A DNA stretch of 43,139 nucleotides, taken from assembly GCF_000601455.1 (NCBI RefSeq), contig NZ_AZQP01000023.1, positions 1-43,139 on the forward strand, read 5' to 3'. This DNA comes from Fervidicella metallireducens AeB. Lineage in GTDB: Bacteria > Bacillota > Clostridia > Clostridiales > Caloramatoraceae. The position numbers and the translations under genes were made by a program. Of the stretch, positions 9,137-17,803 are shown one piece after another. The number at the start of each line of letters is the position of its first letter. Position 1 is the first letter of the stretch. A model generated the notes under the pieces. That model ran no database searches, was not told the origin of the DNA, and saw only the letters and a list, made by a program, of their open reading frames with translations.

Positions 9137-10441
9137 TTATTCATTTAATATAATTCCCATTTCTTTAAATATTTCTAATCCCCTGTTTATATAATTCAAT
9201 GCCAGCTCCTTTTCACCTATTTCAATATAGAATTTACCAAGAAGTATTGAAAAGTCAGCAAGCTGTTTTTTATATCCTAAAGTTTCAATGTATCTTATTG
9301 CTGTTAGTAATGTTTCTTCTGCTTTAGGGGCATTATTCATTTTTTGATTTATTTTATAAAGATATTCATAGCATTTAATTCTATACATGTGCTGCTCATC
9401 ATCAATTACATTTAAAACCTCATCAACGATTTCCTTAGCCTTCTCATAATCACATATCTGTATATAATTATCACATATCTTTAACATTGTATCAGCCAAA
9501 GTCTCATCCTTAATATCCTGCTTTAATTTTATAGCTTTATTTAAATGCAAGAAGGATTCATCCATGTTGTTTCCCTTGGCAAATATCACTCCAAGGTTTG
9601 TTTCAATATCTGCCATTTCACGAACATCATTTATTTCATTAAATATTTTACTTGCTTCCTTTGCATATTTCAGTGCTTCTTTAATTTTCTTTTCCTGACT
9701 GTATGCAATACTTAAAATCATAAGGGTTTCAGCATATTCCTTCTTATTTCCAAGAACATTGAGCTTGTCCCTTGCCAGCATAGCAAAATCTATTGCCTGG
9801 GAAACGTTGTTCATCTTACTATGGCAGGATGCAATGTAAAAGTATATCCTTGCCTTTAGCATTTCATTCATATAGTTACTTTCATTTAAAATATTATCTG
9901 CCTGCATAAAATAGTTTAAAGAGGTAGGTATGTATCCCATCTTAAGTGTAATAATTCCAAGAAGAATAAAACTTTTTACAATTTCTTCTATATTCTCAGT
10001 TTTTAAAAACACACTGTTTGCTGAAAGACAGTATTGTTGAGCCTCTTCATATTCTTCATTGATAAATTTTAAATTTGCCAGGGCCATTTCAAGTTTTCCC
10101 TTGAAATAACTTAAATTATATTTCTGAGCATAATGAATTCCCTTATCAATTACCTCCTGTGCCCTTAACTTGTTGCCACTATTAATAGCTGACTCAGCAA
10201 TATTAGAATAGAATTCACAAATCTTAGCCGCCTGTTTTTCTTCACTTTCCATAAAATATTCAATATCGGTATTTAATTTCTCTGCCATGTATTCCAGTAA
10301 ATCAATACTTGGATTGGATTTACCTGATTCAACGAGACTTATTTGTCCAGGAGTAATTCTATCTCCTGCAAGCTCCTTCAGTGTCATATTCATTTCTTTT
10401 CTTTTTGCCTTTATCTTTTCCCCTAAGGTTAATATTTCCAT
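9137..10441 (-). CDS. HTH (XRE)-TPR transcriptional regulator, RRNPP-like, intact paralogue
   Basis: The first about 65 residues are an XRE HTH (L-G-E-K-I-K-A-K-R-K-E and L-K-E-L-A-G-D-R-I-T-P-G-Q-I-S-L-V-E-S-G-K) and the remainder is about nine TPR-like helical hairpins. The frame opens with GTG at 10450 and ATG at 10447, but GAGGG at 10450-10454 is 8 bases before ATG 10441, so I take that start (434 residues). It is a close paralogue of the gene at 7645-8930, especially in the DNA-binding domain, and probably arose by tandem duplication. The likely role is ligand- or peptide-responsive transcription control. No short secreted-peptide gene could be identified beside it. Its own terminator shows it is not co-transcribed with its paralogue. 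Confidence 0.88.
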   Translation of the reverse strand: MEILTLGEKIKAKRKEMNMTLKELAGDRITPGQISLVESGKSNPSIDLLEYMAEKLNTDIEYFMESEEKQAAKICEFYSNIAESAINSGNKLRAQEVIDKGIHYAQKYNLSYFKGKLEMALANLKFINEEYEEAQQYCLSANSVFLKTENIEEIVKSFILLGIITLKMGYIPTSLNYFMQADNILNESNYMNEMLKARIYFYIASCHSKMNNVSQAIDFAMLARDKLNVLGNKKEYAETLMILSIAYSQEKKIKEALKYAKEASKIFNEINDVREMADIETNLGVIFAKGNNMDESFLHLNKAIKLKQDIKDETLADTMLKICDNYIQICDYEKAKEIVDEVLNVIDDEQHMYRIKCYEYLYKINQKMNNAPKAEETLLTAIRYIETLGYKKQLADFSILLGKFYIEIGEKELALNYINRGLEIFKEMGIILNE

Positions 10442-10561
10442 ATTCATCACCCTCTGTTAATATATACTGTTTCTATTATACAAAAAAATTACAAAAATAT
10501 ATAGATATTTGTCAAATTGTTAAAAAAATTACTTTAAATAAATGAAAAACTTTCAAAAAAA

Positions 10562-10584
10562 ATAAACCGGGAATTCCGGTTTAT
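10562..10584 (-). terminator. Strong rho-independent terminator of the small YtxH-like gene
   Basis: ATAAACCGG and CCGGTTTAT flank a 5-base loop, followed on the minus strand by an eight-T run. The stem includes the stop codon of the gene at 10581-10757. Confidence 0.88.
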
Positions 10585-10757
10585 CTTCGATATTCTCTCA
10601 TATTGTCCATTAAATCCTGAGTCATGTGTCCTAATCTCTTTCCTGCTCTTTTTACCCTTCGTCTTGTTCTATAATCCATCTGTGGCATCATCATCATTCC
10701 TGCTGCTGCACCTAACAAAGCTCCAGCTGCTAAACCACTGAAAAAACGTCCTCTCAT
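10581..10757 (-). CDS. Small YtxH-like membrane protein
   Basis: The 58-residue protein has an N-terminal glycine/alanine-rich membrane segment (F-F-S-G-L-A-A-G-A-L-L-G-A-A-A-G) followed by a methionine run and a strongly basic tail with R-T-R-R-R-V-K-R-A-G-K-R, the layout of YtxH-family proteins. AGGAGT at 10765-10770 is 7 bases before ATG 10757, which decides this start over the ATG at 10775. YtxH proteins are small membrane proteins of unclear function, some stress-induced. It has its own terminator and sits 58 bases downstream of the TcaA-like gene on the same strand, so read-through from that gene is possible. Confidence 0.78.
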   Translation of the reverse strand: MRGRFFSGLAAGALLGAAAGMMMMPQMDYRTRRRVKRAGKRLGHMTQDLMDNMREYRR

Positions 10758-10814
10758 TTTACACACTCCTTTCATTTTATTAATTATAGAGTGTGCAGTT
10801 TAGCATATTGTAAA

Positions 10815-11759
10815 CTAGTAAACTGTATCCTCAATTGTTTTAAATTGGATAATTTTGAAACCATTAAGGGTTTCTATTATATATCTTATTTTATTGGTCT
10901 CAATATTATTGCTTTTATTTCCATCTGCTATAAGATACGAATTCCATTGCTCTATAACATCAATATAAATAGTTCCATTACTGTCTATAACAGCATTTTC
11001 TGTTTTAAGGGATATAAATTTCTTGTTTATCTTATAGTCCTGCTGATTTAACCATTTAATTTCTTCAGCAACTTCATTATAAACCCCTGAATTTTTATCT
11101 ATACAATTGATTTCTATTAGCTTCCTATTATTAACAGCATTTTCCTTAAACTTTAAGTACTCCTTTATTATTTCTTCACATTTTTTTACCACTTCCTTTG
11201 AAACATTAAGCTTTATCTCCATATCCTGACCAGCCATCAACCTTGAATGGTACTTATCACAGTTTTTCATTTCAACATCTACATCGTAGGTTGCAAAGGG
11301 GATTTTGCTAATTAAAACTTCTCCATCAATATTTTTAAATTCTTCACCATTAATAAATAACCTTGCATTGTTTGGTAATTTAATATGCCAGTTATAGATA
11401 TAGTCATTAAATATCCAAACATATTTTCCTTTAATTTTATTTACGCTTATATTTTTTACTCCCTGATCAGTCTGTAGGTTAAAAACAATCTCATCTTTTA
11501 AATTATTTTTACCAACTATCTCATAATTTTCACCAAAGTTATGTTTCATATATGACTTAAAAATATTTTCTGAAAAATCTGGGCTTTCAATATAGCTGTA
11601 AAGTTTTTTGTAATCCATATTCTTCAATGCTTCTTCAAAGGAATTCTTAAAACTTATTGATGATATAATTAAATAAAAAAGCATTATAATTAGTGCTGCT
11701 GAAAAAGATTCCTTTAAAAGAAAAATCTTTTCCTGCTTATACAATCGTCTTATCTCCAT
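10815..11759 (-). CDS. Membrane-anchored TcaA/YvbJ-like protein with PEGA-like domain
   Basis: This 314-residue protein has a short basic cytoplasmic start (M-E-I-R-R-L-Y-K-Q-E-K), one membrane helix at about residues 18-36, and an extracellular remainder. Around residues 130-160, N-A-R-L-F-I-N-G-E-E-F-K followed by I-S-K-I-P-F-A-T-Y-D-V-D-V looks like a PEGA-type beta domain, and the C-terminal about 110 residues could be an NTF2-like domain (conserved W-N-S-Y-L near 270). This order resembles TcaA/YvbJ envelope proteins but lacks their N-terminal zinc ribbon. The function in this organism is unknown; a cell-envelope role is likely. ATG 11759 has a weak RBS (GGGAGGCAGGTT region). Confidence 0.7.
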   Translation of the reverse strand: MEIRRLYKQEKIFLLKESFSAALIIMLFYLIISSISFKNSFEEALKNMDYKKLYSYIESPDFSENIFKSYMKHNFGENYEIVGKNNLKDEIVFNLQTDQGVKNISVNKIKGKYVWIFNDYIYNWHIKLPNNARLFINGEEFKNIDGEVLISKIPFATYDVDVEMKNCDKYHSRLMAGQDMEIKLNVSKEVVKKCEEIIKEYLKFKENAVNNRKLIEINCIDKNSGVYNEVAEEIKWLNQQDYKINKKFISLKTENAVIDSNGTIYIDVIEQWNSYLIADGNKSNNIETNKIRYIIETLNGFKIIQFKTIEDTVY

Positions 11760-11869
11760 AACCTGCCTCCCAAAAGTACTAATAATTACTCATTAATGAG
11801 ATTCTATCCAAAATGTCAGGTTATATACATGTATATGCACCTATAACGCTTATTATTCATTCATTTATG

Positions 11870-12409
11870 TTACAATGGCTTACAGATAATTTCTTTAACT
11901 TTAGTATCCAATATTGTAGCTGCATGTGAAGGTCTTAATATAACTGCAGTATCTGCACCATAGCCAGTTCCACCTATCGCTATAATATCCTTGCCATAGG
12001 GTATTAAACCTGCATCTAGTGCCATTACTGAAATCTCCACAGCAACTTTAACCCCCTGTCCAAACATCCTTAAAGAATTTGCAATTATTTCCACAGGATA
12101 AACTCCTGTAAACTTTCTTGAAAGTCCTCTTTCTGCTCCTGATAAAACATGGGTACCAGTATAAACATTAAATCCATAGCCCTTTAATTTTTCTATAGTT
12201 TCCCTAGGCATTTCCATAACTCCTGGTTCTTTAAAACCATTTACATGTGTTACAACTACAATATTTTTATCAAGTCCCTTTAAAAACTCAGCTGTATATC
12301 CTGTATTAGATGCTACAACAATATCTTGAATATTCCTATCCATAGAAGCTTTTATTGCCAGTTCTATTGTCTTTTGAGTATTTAATTTTCCTGCACTTTC
12401 AAAATACAT
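11870..12409 (-). CDS. Stand-alone pyruvate kinase C-terminal (alpha/beta) domain protein
   Basis: The 179-residue protein resembles the regulatory C-terminal domain of pyruvate kinase on its own: an alpha/beta fold starting T-I-E-L-A-I-K-A-S, with I-V-V-A-S-N-T-G-Y-T-A-E-F-L matching the domain's phosphosugar-effector strand and loop. It has no catalytic barrel. It is read from ATG 12409, with GGGAGG formed by the end of the upstream flavoprotein gene, whose stop codon is 2 bases away, so the two are translationally coupled. Such free PK_C proteins are common in Clostridia and archaea; their ligand is not established. Confidence 0.85.
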   Translation of the reverse strand: MYFESAGKLNTQKTIELAIKASMDRNIQDIVVASNTGYTAEFLKGLDKNIVVVTHVNGFKEPGVMEMPRETIEKLKGYGFNVYTGTHVLSGAERGLSRKFTGVYPVEIIANSLRMFGQGVKVAVEISVMALDAGLIPYGKDIIAIGGTGYGADTAVILRPSHAATILDTKVKEIICKPL

Positions 12410-12411
12410 TT

Positions 12412-12966
12412 TTATAACCTCCCTGCTTTAATTCCTTTTTTATATATGCTTTTTAAAAATTCATCATCAATTTTTACTCTATCTAATCCCATTGCATAGA
12501 TACTTTCTACAAGTGTACTATTACATGATAACATGAAATATTTTGCACATAGTTCCATTGATTGAAGCATTTTTTCACTACTCCTCCCTGAAGTAAATAT
12601 TAAATATCCTCTTTTCTTATCACTTAAAGGTAAGTTACCCTTAAAGTTCTTACTAAACAAAGCTTGACACCTATCAATAACCAATTTCAGCTGAGCTGAT
12701 ACTCCAGCGAAATATACCGGAGAGGATAAAATCAATATCTTACAGTCCTCTATTTCTTTATAGATCAAATTCATATCATCACTTATGACACACTTCCCAG
12801 TTTTTTCACAGGCAAGGCAGCCATTACATGGATTGACCTTCATTTTTGTCGTATCAATAAAAACTACCTCAATATCTGCCTCCTTTAATCCCTTAATAAA
12901 CTCATTTGTTAATAACCAGGTATTTCCTTTTTCCCTTGGGCTTCCAAACAGCACTAGTGCTTTCAT
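12412..12966 (-). CDS. Iron-sulfur flavoprotein / NADPH-dependent FMN reductase family
   Basis: The protein starts at ATG 12966 (GGCGGTGG upstream; an in-frame TTG lies at 12981) and has 184 residues. The N-terminus M-K-A-L-V-L-F-G-S-P-R-E-K-G-N-T-W is the FMN phosphate-binding loop of the flavodoxin-like fold. C-N-G-C-L-A-C-E-K-T-G-K-C (about residues 47-59) is the compact CX2CX2CX5C motif of Isf-type proteins, able to hold a [4Fe-4S] cluster next to FMN. S-S-P-V-Y-F-A-G-V-S lies at the second flavin loop. It probably moves electrons between ferredoxin-like donors and an unknown acceptor. It forms a two-gene operon with the PK C-domain protein and diverges from the ABC exporter. Confidence 0.85.
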   Translation of the reverse strand: MKALVLFGSPREKGNTWLLTNEFIKGLKEADIEVVFIDTTKMKVNPCNGCLACEKTGKCVISDDMNLIYKEIEDCKILILSSPVYFAGVSAQLKLVIDRCQALFSKNFKGNLPLSDKKRGYLIFTSGRSSEKMLQSMELCAKYFMLSCNSTLVESIYAMGLDRVKIDDEFLKSIYKKGIKAGRL

Positions 12967-13012
12967 ACATACCACCGCCAAAATTTCTATTCTTGTAGCT
13001 TACTATAACCAT

Positions 13013-13018
13013 ATTATA
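13013..13018 (-). promoter_or_regulatory. Candidate -10 element of the flavoprotein operon
   Basis: The minus strand reads TATAAT about 50 bases before ATG 12966. The -35 region is poor. It is back to back with the exporter promoter at 13056-13085. Confidence 0.4.
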
Positions 13019-13055
13019 GCATAATATTAATTTTTCGTATTTCGAAAATTTCGAC

Positions 13056-13085
13056 TTGATAAATTTTGTAAATTAATACTATAAT
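13056..13085 (+). promoter_or_regulatory. Sigma-A-type promoter of the heterodimeric ABC exporter
   Basis: TTGATA (13056-13061) and TATAAT (13080-13085) are separated by 18 bases, and the RBS and start follow within 30 bases. A short TTTCGAAA-centred symmetric stretch lies just upstream (about 13037-13053) and could be an operator. Confidence 0.65.
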
Positions 13086-13114
13086 TATTAATACAGAGGG
13101 AAGGGAGGAATTAT

Positions 13115-14863
13115 ATGAATAAATTTAAATCACTAATCAGATATACTTCTAAATATAAATTTAGATACTTAATAGGAATTACATTCCTGCTGTTAATAGA
13201 CTTAATTCAATTGATACCTCCAAAACTTATTGGCTATTTAACTGATTTATTGTCAAAGGGAAATGCAACAAAGGCTCATCTTATAAAATATATATCCCTC
13301 ATAGTTTTAATTTCATTTTCAATGGCAATTGGTAGATACATCTGGCGAATTTATATTTTCGGCTCCGCACGCCTTGTAGAATTTGATATGAGAAATAAAC
13401 TTTTTCAACATCTTCAAAAACTCTCACAAAACTTTTATAATCAACACAAAACAGGGGATTTGATGGCACTGGCGACCAATGATTTAAATGCAGTCCGAAT
13501 GACCTTAGGTCAGGGAATTATCATGATAACCGATGCCATTGTATTAACAATTACTACACTTTCAATAATGCTTTCTATAAATGTTAAATTAACCTTAATC
13601 TCACTTATACCTCTACCCTTCGTAGCTCTAGTTGCCACAAAATTTGGTAAGATAATTCACAACAAATTTCTAAAGGTTCAGGAATCTTTCTCAAAACTTA
13701 CAGATATAGTTCAGGAAAATTTTTCAGGTATAAGAATAATTAAATCCTTTGTTCAAGAAGAAAAGGAATATATAAAGTTTACCAAGGAAAATCAACATAA
13801 CTATGAGACAAATATGGAATTAGTAAAAATATGGGGAATGTTTTTTCCTCTTGTTGAATTTATTGCTTCCCTAAGCTTTGTCTTTCTCACTGGTGTAGGA
13901 GGAACATATGTAATATATGGATATATTTCATTAGGGGACTTTATTGCCTTTAACATGTATATAGGAACTTTAGTATGGCCTATGATGGCATTTGGTTGGG
14001 TTATTAACATAATTCAAAGGGGACTTGCTTCACTTGAGAGAATAGAAAATATACTACACCAAAAACCTGATGTTTTTGATAATGATGTTAAGGACCTTAA
14101 ATACCTGAATGGGGATATTTCAATTAAAAACCTTACTTTCAAATATCCTGATACTGAGTCACCTGCACTGGAAAATATTAATCTTACAGTAAAAGAAGGT
14201 CAAACACTAGGTATTATAGGGAAAACAGGAAGTGGAAAGAGTACTTTGGTAAACCTCTTACTTAGACTATATAACGTTAATGATAATACTATCTTTATTG
14301 GCGGAATAGATATCAACAGAATCCCTTTAAAAATATTAAGGGAGAGTATAGGTTTTGTACCACAGGATTCCTTTTTATTTTCTACTACAATAACTGAAAA
14401 CATAAATCTTCCTTTGGAGCAGCTTGATATGGCTGAAATAATTGAAAGCACTAAAGCAGCAGATATTTACGACAATATATTAAACTTTAAGGATGGATTC
14501 GATACGATAGTTGGAGAAAGAGGGGTTACATTATCTGGGGGACAAAAACAGAGAATAAGCATTGCAAGGACCTTGATTAAAAATCCAAAAATCCTTATTT
14601 TCGATGATTGTCTTTCAGCTGTTGATGCTAAGACCGAAGTGAATATACTCTCTAACCTTAAAAATATAATGAAGGAAAAAACTTCTATAATTATTTCCCA
14701 TAGGATTTCAGCTGTTAAGGATGCTGACCTGATTGTTGTCCTTGATGATGGAAAAATCGTTGAAATGGGACTTCACAGCCAACTGATTGAGATGAATGGA
14801 ATTTATAAAAGTATATTTGATAAACAGCAAATAGAAGAAAAAATTCAGAGTGAGGAGGTGTAG
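13115..14863 (+). CDS. ABC exporter half-transporter, degenerate-site partner (BmrC/YheI-like)
   Basis: The 582-residue half-exporter has six membrane helices (residues about 15-300) and a C-terminal ATPase domain: Walker A GKTGSGKST, signature LSGGQKQR, then I-L-I-F-D-D-C-L-S-A-V-D. The residue after the Walker B aspartate is Asp, not the catalytic Glu. In heterodimeric exporters such as BmrCD and LmrCD one nucleotide site is naturally inactive in this way. The partner with the normal Glu is encoded 3 bases downstream. These transporters export drugs or lipids. GGGAGGAA before ATG 13115 and the promoter at 13056-13085 fix the start. I could not find a BmrB-like leader peptide in the short leader. 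Confidence 0.92.
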   Translation: MNKFKSLIRYTSKYKFRYLIGITFLLLIDLIQLIPPKLIGYLTDLLSKGNATKAHLIKYISLIVLISFSMAIGRYIWRIYIFGSARLVEFDMRNKLFQHLQKLSQNFYNQHKTGDLMALATNDLNAVRMTLGQGIIMITDAIVLTITTLSIMLSINVKLTLISLIPLPFVALVATKFGKIIHNKFLKVQESFSKLTDIVQENFSGIRIIKSFVQEEKEYIKFTKENQHNYETNMELVKIWGMFFPLVEFIASLSFVFLTGVGGTYVIYGYISLGDFIAFNMYIGTLVWPMMAFGWVINIIQRGLASLERIENILHQKPDVFDNDVKDLKYLNGDISIKNLTFKYPDTESPALENINLTVKEGQTLGIIGKTGSGKSTLVNLLLRLYNVNDNTIFIGGIDINRIPLKILRESIGFVPQDSFLFSTTITENINLPLEQLDMAEIIESTKAADIYDNILNFKDGFDTIVGERGVTLSGGQKQRISIARTLIKNPKILIFDDCLSAVDAKTEVNILSNLKNIMKEKTSIIISHRISAVKDADLIVVLDDGKIVEMGLHSQLIEMNGIYKSIFDKQQIEEKIQSEEV

Positions 14864-14866
14864 GAT

Positions 14867-16894
14867 ATGGAAAATTTTCAGATGGAAGAAGCTGTAGTAA
14901 AAGAATATGATTCTAAACTAATGAGAAGACTTCTTACATTTACCAAACCATACCTTTCATCCTTTGGCCTTGTTATTATAATAATGTTTGTTTTAACAAT
15001 AGCCGATCTTTATATACCAAAACTTGTGAAGGATGTAATAGATAATAATATAAATGGCTATACAAGAGATTACAGCATCCTGAAATCTTACTCCCCTGAG
15101 AGCTGGAAAATTGGAGACCTTTATATTAAAGAAGGAAACATAAAAAATGCTGTTAAAGCTTCTATTGTTTATTCTGATAATGCCTACTATCTTGTTGAAG
15201 GCAGGGTCAATCATAAGGAACCCTATAAATTTGTAGGCGATAAACTTCTACAGGGTAAAAATATCTTCAAATCATATAAAATTAAACCTTCAGAAATAAA
15301 GGAAGTAAGAAGGTCGGATGCTAAAGGTGTTCTTAATAAAACCATGTTAATGCTTTTTTTATCAATCTTGGTATTTCTATTAGGATATATTCAGGTTTAT
15401 CTTATTTCAAAGACGGGGCAGAAAATAATTTTTGATATACGTCAAAAACTGTTTAGGCATGTAGAAGATTTATCACTATCGTTTTTTGACAGCAATCCTG
15501 TTGGAAGACTTGTAACTCGAATCACCAATGACGTAGAAACACTTAATGAAATGTATACAAGTGTTTTACTTAATCTAATAAAAGACGCATTTTTAATCAT
15601 ATTTATTCTCGTTGCAATGTTTTTACTGAATGTCAAACTAGCTTTGATAACCCTCTTTGTTATCCCAGTGATAACGGCTGCAATCATTATATTTAAAAGA
15701 TATGACAGAGAAGCCTATAGAGATGTCAGGGTAAAACTAGCCAGAATAAATGCCTTTCTCTCAGAAAATATATCAGGTATGAAAATAGTTCAGATTTTTG
15801 CTAAGGAAGAAAAAAAATATAAAGAGTTTGCGAATATTAATAGAGAGTATTTTGATGCCTCCTATCATCAATTACAGATAATTGCCATTTTCAGACCTTT
15901 TATTGATTTAGTATATTCCCTTGCTCTAGCAGCTCTTTTATGGTTTGGTGGAATAAGGGTTATAAATAATAATTTAACCTTTGGTATTCTTTTTGCTTTT
16001 GTAAGTTATCTTCAGAAATTCTTTCAACCAATAAATGATATAAGCGAAAAATATGATATCCTTCAGTCTTCTATGGCATCATCTGAGAGAATATTTATGT
16101 TACTTGACAAGGATGAAAGAATTAAAAATCCAGATAATCCTGTTAGCATAGAAACTTTAAAGGGAGAGATAGAATTTAAAAACGTTTGGTTTGCATATAA
16201 AGAAAATGATTGGGTTTTAAAGGATGTAAGCTTTAAAATTAACCCTGGGGAAAAGGTTGCTTTTGTAGGTGCAACAGGAGCAGGTAAAACCTCAATAATA
16301 AGCCTGATTAGCAGGTTTTATGATATTCAAAAAGGAGAAATCTTAATCGACGGTATCAACATTAAAAATATGAATAAAGAAGATCTAAGAAAAAATGTAG
16401 CAACAGTTCTTCAGGATGTTTTCCTATTCACAGGAGATATAAAGGGAAATATTCGTTTAAACAATGATGAGATTTCTGATGAAACCATCATCTCAGCAGC
16501 AAGATATGTAAATGCAGATAAATTTATTGAAAAACTTCCAGACAAATATGACTCATATGTGAACGAAAGGGGAACTACTTTCTCTCAGGGAGAACGTCAG
16601 CTTATTGCTTTTGCCAGAGCCATTGCCTTTAATCCACCCATTTTAGTACTTGATGAGGCCACTGCAAATATAGATACAGAAACAGAAAGCCTTATACAGG
16701 ATGCCTTGGAGAAGATAACAGAAAATAGAACAACAATAATTGTTGCCCATAGACTTTCTACAATAAAAAAAGCAGATAAAATTATAGTTCTCCATAAAGG
16801 GAAAATACGTGAAACAGGTACCCATGAAGAATTATTGAAAAGGGAGGGTCTATATTATAATCTCTATCAGCTTCAATATAAAGATTTAGCTTAA
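14867..16894 (+). CDS. ABC exporter half-transporter, catalytic partner (BmrD/YheH-like)
   Basis: This 675-residue partner has a canonical Walker A (GATGAGKTS) and I-L-V-L-D-E-A-T-A-N-I-D with the catalytic glutamate, while its signature is F-S-Q-G-E-R-Q rather than LSGGQ. Between the first and second membrane helices (about residues 50-155) it has an extra extracellular domain, as in BmrD, which explains its greater length. The deviations are complementary: the normal LSGGQ of the partner faces this subunit's Walker A and Glu, giving one working site per heterodimer. GAGGAGG spans the upstream stop codon region, so the two halves are co-translated. A strong terminator follows. Confidence 0.92.
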   Translation: MENFQMEEAVVKEYDSKLMRRLLTFTKPYLSSFGLVIIIMFVLTIADLYIPKLVKDVIDNNINGYTRDYSILKSYSPESWKIGDLYIKEGNIKNAVKASIVYSDNAYYLVEGRVNHKEPYKFVGDKLLQGKNIFKSYKIKPSEIKEVRRSDAKGVLNKTMLMLFLSILVFLLGYIQVYLISKTGQKIIFDIRQKLFRHVEDLSLSFFDSNPVGRLVTRITNDVETLNEMYTSVLLNLIKDAFLIIFILVAMFLLNVKLALITLFVIPVITAAIIIFKRYDREAYRDVRVKLARINAFLSENISGMKIVQIFAKEEKKYKEFANINREYFDASYHQLQIIAIFRPFIDLVYSLALAALLWFGGIRVINNNLTFGILFAFVSYLQKFFQPINDISEKYDILQSSMASSERIFMLLDKDERIKNPDNPVSIETLKGEIEFKNVWFAYKENDWVLKDVSFKINPGEKVAFVGATGAGKTSIISLISRFYDIQKGEILIDGINIKNMNKEDLRKNVATVLQDVFLFTGDIKGNIRLNNDEISDETIISAARYVNADKFIEKLPDKYDSYVNERGTTFSQGERQLIAFARAIAFNPPILVLDEATANIDTETESLIQDALEKITENRTTIIVAHRLSTIKKADKIIVLHKGKIRETGTHEELLKREGLYYNLYQLQYKDLA

Positions 16895-16926
16895 AATAAA
16901 ACACCCCCAAAAGGGGGTGTTTTATT
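16895..16926 (+). terminator. Rho-independent terminator of the ABC exporter operon
   Basis: A 14-base perfect stem (AATAAAACACCCCC at 16895-16908 and its complement at 16913-16926) around AAAA directly follows the stop codon, with T-rich sequence at the 3' side. Confidence 0.9.
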
Positions 16927-17218
16927 ACTTATAGGGGGTAACACCATTCCAGAGGAATGGCACATGGATCACATAATAATAAATTCTAATTTATTGAATT
17001 TTTATACAATTTGAAGTAAATTTATTGAATTAATTATAAACTTATTTTATCACTTTAAAGTCAAAAGGTCAATATTTATTGAAATTATTTTTTTAACAAA
17101 TTCTATATTCAGAATTTTCAATTAATTATATTTTTTAGATGTTTTACAATAAATCTTATAACTTCATTTAATTTAAAATTGATTGACTAATTTCAATAAG
17201 CATAATATTTAACAAATA
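16927..17218. other. AT-rich intergenic stretch without a gene
   Basis: About 290 bases with no coding sequence I can support. It holds a small GC-containing hairpin (CCATTCC at 16944-16950, GGAATGG at 16954-16960, AGA loop) with no T run after it, then very AT-rich DNA up to the terminator of the next minus-strand gene. Confidence 0.6.
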
Positions 17219-17242
17219 AAAAATTGCCATCAGGCAATTTTT
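17219..17242 (-). terminator. Rho-independent terminator of the acidic protein gene
   Basis: AAAAATTGCC (17219-17228) and GGCAATTTTT (17233-17242) around ATCA; the minus strand continues into T-rich sequence. It meets the stop codon of the gene at 17241. Confidence 0.8.
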
Positions 17243-17642
17243 ATATTTCCAATTCTTCAAGTATTTCGTCAATATCAAAATCCTTATCCTCATCAGCAAA
17301 AACAATAGTAAACTCACATTGTTCATAACTGTTTTTATCCATTTCGTATGCAACAAACTCTCCCTGTATATCCATATCTTCACATATCTCTTCTACTATT
17401 TCTCTTACATTATCACTTGCTATGTCAGTAAGGTATGGTAAGAAATATACATCATACCAATCTGATTCTCCTTTTGACTCATCGTAATTTTCATTTGCAT
17501 ATTCCTTTGCCCCATCTAATTCTGTATCATCGAACTCGTAGAAAAAATTAAGTACAAGCATATCTTTTTTGTACTTTATCTCGTCGATTTCTGAGAAACC
17601 TTCTTTTTTAAGACGTTCAATTATTTCTTTTTTTTCTAACAT
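17241..17642 (-). CDS. Acidic conserved hypothetical protein
   Basis: This 133-residue soluble protein is strongly acidic, especially at its C-terminus (D-E-D-K-D-F-D-I-D-E-I-L-E-E-L-E-I), with no membrane helix, cysteine motif or recognised catalytic pattern. It looks alpha/beta, with F-Y-E-F-D-D-T-E-L and W-Y-D-V-Y-F-L-P-Y-L segments. AGAGGTGAT lies before ATG 17642, and it has its own terminator, so it is probably a real single-gene unit. I cannot assign a family or function. Confidence 0.75.
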   Translation of the reverse strand: MLEKKEIIERLKKEGFSEIDEIKYKKDMLVLNFFYEFDDTELDGAKEYANENYDESKGESDWYDVYFLPYLTDIASDNVREIVEEICEDMDIQGEFVAYEMDKNSYEQCEFTIVFADEDKDFDIDEILEELEI

Positions 17643-17803
17643 TTTATCACCTCTTGGAAATTATATTTGAAGACTATCTTCCTTATGTTAATTTGTACAA
17701 ATACATGAAAATTATACTTCATTAACCACAATATATTCAACTATCAGTAAAATTTATATAGAACTATTTTATATATTACTATAGCAAAAATAATTAACTG
17801 TCC

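Noticed and set aside
10475..10515. TTGACA and TATAAT upstream of the intact HTH-TPR gene as one promoter
   Set aside because: On the minus strand the two boxes are 29 bases apart, too far for one promoter.
13037..13053. TTTCGAAA symmetric stretch as a firm operator
   Set aside because: Too short and imperfect in AT-rich DNA; noted only with the promoter.
16944..16960. Hairpin after the exporter operon as a second terminator or small RNA
   Set aside because: The 7-base stem has no T run and no promoter or conserved feature beside it.
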